Shown: in pieces, positions 6,913-11,224 of the stretch | Layout: each line of letters opens with the position of its first letter | Position numbering within the stretch: the first letter of the stretch is position 1 | Assembly (NCBI GenBank): GCA_946187095.1 | Contig: CAMHPW010000023.1 | Coordinates: 1-11,224 of the forward strand | Direction: 5' to 3' | From: an uncultured Clostridia bacterium | Lineage (GTDB): Bacteria > Bacillota > Clostridia > Oscillospirales > Acutalibacteraceae | Length of the DNA: 11,224 nucleotides | The notes under the pieces: generated by a model | What the model was told of the DNA's origin: nothing | Seen by the model: the letters and a program-made list of their open reading frames with translations, nothing else | The model's database searches: none | Position numbers and translations under genes: made by a program

Positions 6913-7614
6913 ATGAAAAAGGCTTTTATTCTTGCATTGTGCGTATTTTTCCTATTTTCCTCAAGAGTATATGCGGCACATGATGACGTATCGCTTTCCA
7001 TGCACCTTGATGGCGAACTCCAGCCTGAAGAGGCTTTTGACGTATATCTTTCTATTGACAGTGAAGAAACAGGCTGCTGCCGTATCGGATTTTCCTACAG
7101 CGAAAATGATCTGGAACTGAAAAATATCTCCGTCAAAGATAAAAGCAAAGGCGATATCCTGTATTACAATGACACAGACGGAAAAGCAGATATCATTTAC
7201 ATATCTGAAGATATGCATGATATCGTATTGAGATTTGCCCCGAAAAATGCGGCTGAAACATATCACTTTGAGGCTTTCCTGTATGAAGCCTGTGACCGTG
7301 AGGGAAATTATCTCAAATCCGACACGATATTTGAATTTTCGCTTGATACGGCTGTCAATGCCGAAATGTCAGATCATTCCGTTACGGAAAAAGTCAGAGT
7401 GAAAAATGACGTTTCCAAAAGCTATGTGCAGTCAGCCGAAGTAGAGGTATCCGCCGAACAGGACTATTCGGGAGAATATCAGGTCAGGGAATCCGCCAGT
7501 CAGACAGCTTTTTTGATATTTGCAGGGATCGCCGCTGTATTTGCGGCAGGGTTTTGGGCAGTCTATAAAATGGGATTCAAGCATGGAAAACACACCGTCA
7601 AAAATGAGGAATAA
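6913..7614 (+). CDS. Secreted, C-terminally membrane-anchored protein with a cohesin-like domain
   Basis: The 233-residue protein has a signal peptide (1 to about 21, cleavage near VYA-AHD) and an extracytoplasmic beta-rich domain (about 23-145). A charged linker follows (about 146-195), then a single transmembrane helix (about 198-218) and a short cytoplasmic tail (FKHGKHTVKNEE). The beta domain has the flow of cohesin/carbohydrate-binding folds: a hydrophobic strand, the turn EEAFDVYLSI, then CRIGFSYSENDLELKNISV, which resembles the cohesin (h-G-h-x-h-x-Y-D) region. Cohesins bind dockerins in cellulosomes, but related domains also serve other surface roles, and no dockerin appears here. Treat the cohesin label as structural resemblance. 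The gene diverges from the pseudo-kinase operon, so the two could be co-regulated. Its last codons and stop lie inside a repeat (7603-7657), so its C-terminus may have been set by that repeat. Confidence 0.7.
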   Translation: MKKAFILALCVFFLFSSRVYAAHDDVSLSMHLDGELQPEEAFDVYLSIDSEETGCCRIGFSYSENDLELKNISVKDKSKGDILYYNDTDGKADIIYISEDMHDIVLRFAPKNAAETYHFEAFLYEACDREGNYLKSDTIFEFSLDTAVNAEMSDHSVTEKVRVKNDVSKSYVQSAEVEVSAEQDYSGEYQVRESASQTAFLIFAGIAAVFAAGFWAVYKMGFKHGKHTVKNEE

Positions 7615-7657
7615 GGAATGTGGAATATTTGTCATTCCTCACTCCTCATTCCTCATT
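7603..7657. terminator. Imperfect inverted repeat of GAGGAAT units, likely bidirectional terminator
   Basis: Two 25-bp arms (7603-7627 and 7633-7657) pair at 21 of 25 positions around the loop TTTGT. Each arm is built of near-tandem 7-bp GAGGAAT units. The left arm contains the last codons and TAA stop (7612-7614) of the cohesin-like gene, and the right arm ends 3 bp before the stop of the leftward small gene. Short T-runs flank it: GTTTT on the right and, on the minus strand, CATTTTTG. It probably terminates both genes. The repetitive structure suggests a dispersed intergenic repeat rather than a purpose-made terminator. Confidence 0.65.
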
Positions 7658-7660
7658 GTT

Positions 7661-8044
7661 TTAAAGGCTGTCGAAAAAATCCCTGACCGCTCTGAGAGCG
7701 GACAAGTTATTCATGGAAGATTCCCTTTCGGAAATGCCATAGACGGCATTTTCATATTTCACGGAAACCGAAACAGACGGTGCATCAAGTGCGATATACT
7801 TTTTCAGACATTCATCATGCGGTTCACTGAAGTCGTACTTGTCAAGCAGTTTTTCAAGCTCACCGAATTTTTCCGCTGAAAGCCCGATATGCTTTTCGAT
7901 AACAGGCAAGTTGAACCATTCCTGTTTTTCAAGATCAAAGAAAATTTTTCCTTCACTGTTCACAGCGGCTCTGGCAATATATTTTCCGCCGCTCATGCCG
8001 CCTCTTTCATAATAGCCGCATGATATCAATGCACCTTTGTCCAT
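7661..8044 (-). CDS. Small soluble protein of unknown function, coupled to yajC
   Basis: I do not recognise this 127-residue protein. It has no signal peptide or membrane helix and looks like a compact cytoplasmic alpha/beta protein. A Gly-rich start (GYYERGGMSGGKYIARA) is followed by a strand with Phe/Trp residues (KIFFDLEKQEWF), a charged helix (SAEKFGELEKLLDKYDF), a second strand pair (SVSVSVKYENAVYGI) and a C-terminal helix (LSALRAVRDFF). It begins 3 bp after the yajC stop, with AGAGGA 8 nt before ATG 8044, so it is translationally linked to yajC and shares its promoter. No link to protein export is visible in its sequence; the coupling is the only clue. Confidence 0.7.
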   Translation of the reverse strand: MDKGALISCGYYERGGMSGGKYIARAAVNSEGKIFFDLEKQEWFNLPVIEKHIGLSAEKFGELEKLLDKYDFSEPHDECLKKYIALDAPSVSVSVKYENAVYGISERESSMNNLSALRAVRDFFDSL

Positions 8045-8047
8045 GAT

Positions 8048-8443
8048 TCAATCCTCTTTTTTAGTCGTCTTGTCTTTTTTGGAGTCCGTTTCGGACTTCT
8101 TTTTCTCGTCTTTTTTAGGCTGCTTGCCGGGAGTATCAACAGATGATATCGCCCATTTCTTGAATCTCATTCTTGTCTTGTCGCTGCCTGTTTCGACGAT
8201 AATGGTCTCATCATCATCACGGACTGCGATCACCCTGCCGACAATGCCGCCTATCGTTGTAACGTCATCACCGATTTCGATATTGTTGCGAAGTTCTTCT
8301 TCCTGTTTCTGTTTTTTCCTCTGGGGGAACAGGAACAGAAAATAAGCCGCTACCAATACCACTACCCATATGCCGAGTGAGATCGCCATCTGCCAGCCGT
8401 CAGCCTGTGTACCTGCCGCTGCACTGAGAATACCGTAATTCAT
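8048..8443 (-). CDS. yajC: Preprotein translocase subunit YajC
   Basis: The 131-residue protein has a single N-terminal membrane helix (about 20-39, ending LFLFPQRKKQKQ) and a cytoplasmic YajC domain. The typical signature is present: FPQRKKQK, then NNIEIGDDVTTIGGIVGRVIAV and a beta strand with RMRFKKWAISSVD. YajC associates with SecDF-SecYEG and supports protein export. The tail after about residue 103 is unusually long, Lys/Asp/Ser-rich and probably disordered. ATG 8443 follows AAAAGGAGAGG; the frame runs up to 8473 but that ATG has no good ribosome site. A tgt gene lies immediately upstream, the classical tgt-yajC order of many bacteria; secD is not in the window. It has its own promoter (8478-8506). 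Confidence 0.93.
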   Translation of the reverse strand: MNYGILSAAAGTQADGWQMAISLGIWVVVLVAAYFLFLFPQRKKQKQEEELRNNIEIGDDVTTIGGIVGRVIAVRDDDETIIVETGSDKTRMRFKKWAISSVDTPGKQPKKDEKKKSETDSKKDKTTKKED

Positions 8444-8477
8444 ATTTTTCCTCTCCTTTTTAAAAAATAACAAGTCA

Positions 8478-8506
8478 ATTATAACAGCTTTTTATCATGT
8501 CTGCAA
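8478..8506 (-). promoter_or_regulatory. Promoter of yajC and the small downstream gene
   Basis: On the minus strand TTGCAG (8506-8501) and a perfect TATAAT (8483-8478) are 17 bp apart in the 70-bp gap after tgt. Transcription should start near 8471, giving a leader of about 28 nt. No terminator is visible between tgt and yajC, so read-through may add to this promoter. Confidence 0.75.
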
Positions 8507-8513
8507 GTCTTAT

Positions 8514-10392
<1,879 letters not shown>

Positions 10393-10432
10393 AAAAGTAA
10401 CTTCCTTTCTTAAAAACAATTCATATAAAATC

Positions 10433-10461
10433 ATTGTATAATATTTTAAATTTTTTGTCAA
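10433..10461 (-). promoter_or_regulatory. Consensus promoter of the DUF2185-tgt operon
   Basis: On the minus strand a perfect TTGACA (10461-10456) and TACAAT (10438-10433) are 17 bp apart. Transcription should start near 10426, with a leader of about 34 nt carrying AAAGGAAG before ATG 10392. Confidence 0.85.
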
Positions 10462-10485
10462 TGTTTATTTTATCATCAAAGCAAT

Positions 10486-10718
10486 TTCATACTATAAAAT
10501 GAGCAAATTCCGAATTCTTCGTGAAACTGCACAATATTCGCAAGTCCCCGATCTCTCCACACCGCCGCAAGTCATAGACTGACCGCAAGGTAAAACGGCT
10601 TGCCTCCCCTGATTTCAGGAGAGGTGCCGAGCGTAGCGGGGCGGAGAGGTTAAATGCGGCGACAGCCGCATAGACGTTTTTTTGTGCAGCTTTCAAATTT
10701 GCTCATTTATAGTTTCAT
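10486..10718. mobile_element. MITE-like element with terminal inverted repeats and a TTCAT target duplication
   Basis: A 223-bp element (10491-10713) starts with ACTATAAAATGAGCAAATT (10491-10509) and ends with the inverted copy (10696-10713); the two differ only by one missing A. Both edges carry the direct repeat TTCAT (10486-10490 and 10714-10718), as expected for a 5-bp target duplication. A second inverted pair sits inside: GAAACTGCACAA (10523-10534) against TTGTGCAGCTTTC (10682-10694). The core is far more GC-rich than its surroundings and contains CCTCCCCTGATTTCAGGAGAGG-type and GCGGC/GCCGC hairpins, a style of intergenic repeat I recall from gut Firmicutes. No transposase is encoded. 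The minus-strand 69-codon frame through the element looks like repeat sequence. It inserts about 30 bp upstream of the -35 of the DUF2185-tgt promoter. Confidence 0.72.
10654..10683 (+). terminator. Terminator-like hairpin inside the MITE-like element
   Basis: ATGCGGC-GACA-GCCGCAT (10654-10671) is a perfect 7-bp GC-rich stem with a tetraloop. It is followed after AGACG by seven T (10677-10683), enough for intrinsic termination on the plus strand. It may insulate the element or the following gene; an alternative pairing with CGCCGCA (about 10563-10569) is possible. Confidence 0.5.
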
Positions 10719-10933
10719 ATATGGAAATTGCATCTTCGCAAAAAAGTGACAAACAAGATAAAATCTTCGTCCAGATAAATATAATATAAAAAATGCACAA
10801 ATCTGTCATTAAAAATATGTAAGTTTTAAATAACTTTGGTAATATATGGTAATTTTTGTGAAAGTATACAAAAAATGAATTTCGTGAAACAAAAAATTCT
10901 CTGTTCCTATTTGATAAAACCAAATCTTACCTC

Positions 10934-10962
10934 TTGTAATTTAAAAGCAGTCATGATATAAT
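10934..10962 (+). promoter_or_regulatory. Candidate promoter of the truncated last gene
   Basis: TTGTAA (10934-10939) and a perfect TATAAT (10957-10962) are 17 bp apart, with TG at 10954-10955 (extended -10). The leader to ATG 11122 would be about 150 nt, unusually long for this window. Confidence 0.55.
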
Positions 10963-11033
10963 CTTCTCCATGATAAAAACGGTATTTAATGTTACTAATG
11001 TATAAGTTTACAACATTGTAATATTATTTTTCA

Positions 11034-11061
11034 CAGGCATAATCTTTTTTTGTCAGGCATA
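11034..11061 (+). repeat. Direct CAGGCATA repeats 20 bp apart
   Basis: CAGGCATA occurs at 11034-11041 and again at 11054-11061, 20 bp apart (about two helical turns). The second copy overlaps the TATAAT at 11060-11065. It could be a same-face regulator site, or chance. Confidence 0.3.
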
Positions 11062-11121
11062 TAATATATAGTTACAGTGAATTTCATATGATAATAATGA
11101 GATGATTTCAAGAGGTGCGGA

Positions 11122-11224
11122 ATGGATAACGAGGCTGTCAAAACCGAACAACCAACAGACAATGCCCCCAAAAAAACAAAGAAAAAGAAAAAGCGTTCCG
11201 CAAAATATTATCTGACCGAACTGC
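11122..11224 (+). CDS. N-terminal end of an unidentified Lys-rich protein
   Basis: Thirty-four codons from ATG 11122, with AGAGGTG (11111-11117) upstream, run open to the window edge. The start is hydrophilic: an acidic beginning (MDNEAVKTEQ), then a Pro/Lys stretch (APKKTKKKKKRSAKYYLTEL). Such basic cytoplasmic tails often precede a membrane helix in wall-associated proteins, but the rest lies outside the window and no family can be named. Confidence 0.6.
   Translation, partial: MDNEAVKTEQPTDNAPKKTKKKKKRSAKYYLTEL

Larger units (their letters stand above)
10719..11121. other. AT-rich non-coding stretch upstream of the truncated last gene
   Basis: About 400 bp without a convincing gene. The open frames here are short, AT-rich and lack ribosome sites. 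It holds the candidate promoter at 10934-10962, a second TATAAT at 11060-11065 without a good -35, and a pair of CAGGCATA repeats. I see no riboswitch or RNA gene, though a structured leader between about 10969 and 11121 cannot be excluded by eye. Confidence 0.6.

Noticed and set aside
10487..10696. Minus-strand 69-codon frame through the MITE-like element
   Set aside because: It spans the inverted repeats and GC hairpins, has no ribosome site or family resemblance, and reads like translated repeat sequence.
10693..10923. Minus-strand 76-codon AT-rich frame
   Set aside because: Composition follows the non-coding AT-rich surroundings and it starts without a usable ribosome site.

Overview
The window reads as chromosomal DNA of a low-GC, Gram-positive gut-type Firmicute, most likely Ruminococcus or a close relative in the Ruminococcaceae/Oscillospiraceae. 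This is an inference from the overall look of the proteins: a secreted protein with bacterial Ig-like (BIG2) repeats and a transglutaminase domain, a cohesin-like surface protein, a sensor kinase of clostridial type, and a tgt-yajC pair. Strong AGGAGG-like ribosome sites and consensus sigma-A promoters fit this. I see no rRNA, tRNA, CRISPR array or complete transposase gene.

Layout. Positions 1-678 (+) hold the 3' end of a multi-pass acyltransferase-like membrane protein. It converges on a secreted four-BIG2 plus transglutaminase protein (738-2423, -), with a perfect 15-bp stem terminator between them. A divergent promoter region follows (2424-2708). Next is a zinc-ribbon membrane protein of unknown function (2709-3650, +), then a bidirectional terminator. 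Positions 3721-6723 (-) form a tightly packed four-gene operon, read right to left: a stand-alone receiver protein, a membrane sensor kinase, a VTC/CYTH-fold protein of the polyphosphate polymerase family, and a DUF4956 membrane protein. A divergent promoter region (6724-6912) separates this operon from a secreted, membrane-anchored cohesin-like protein (6913-7614, +).

Positions 7661-10392 (-) hold, read right to left, a DUF2185-type protein, tgt, yajC and a small unknown protein. The DUF2185 gene overlaps tgt by 8 bp. yajC has its own consensus promoter and is nearly contiguous with the small gene. Upstream of this group lies a 223-bp MITE-like element (10491-10713) with near-identical inverted termini and a flanking 5-bp TTCAT duplication. 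An AT-rich non-coding stretch with promoter-like sites follows, then the first 34 codons of a Lys-rich protein (11122-11224, +).

The most interesting feature is the operon at 3721-6723. The kinase has Gln where the phospho-accepting His belongs, and Met where the phosphatase Thr/Asn belongs. The neighbouring receiver has Asn at the phospho-acceptor Asp position, and Leu in place of the conserved Lys. Both halves of what looks like a two-component system therefore appear unable to do conventional His-Asp phosphotransfer, yet both frames are intact, overlap by 8 bp, and are packed with VTC and DUF4956 genes. This suggests a non-catalytic membrane sensor/receiver pair that may control polyphosphate-type chemistry at the membrane by protein-protein contact. 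That role is inferred, not shown by the sequence.
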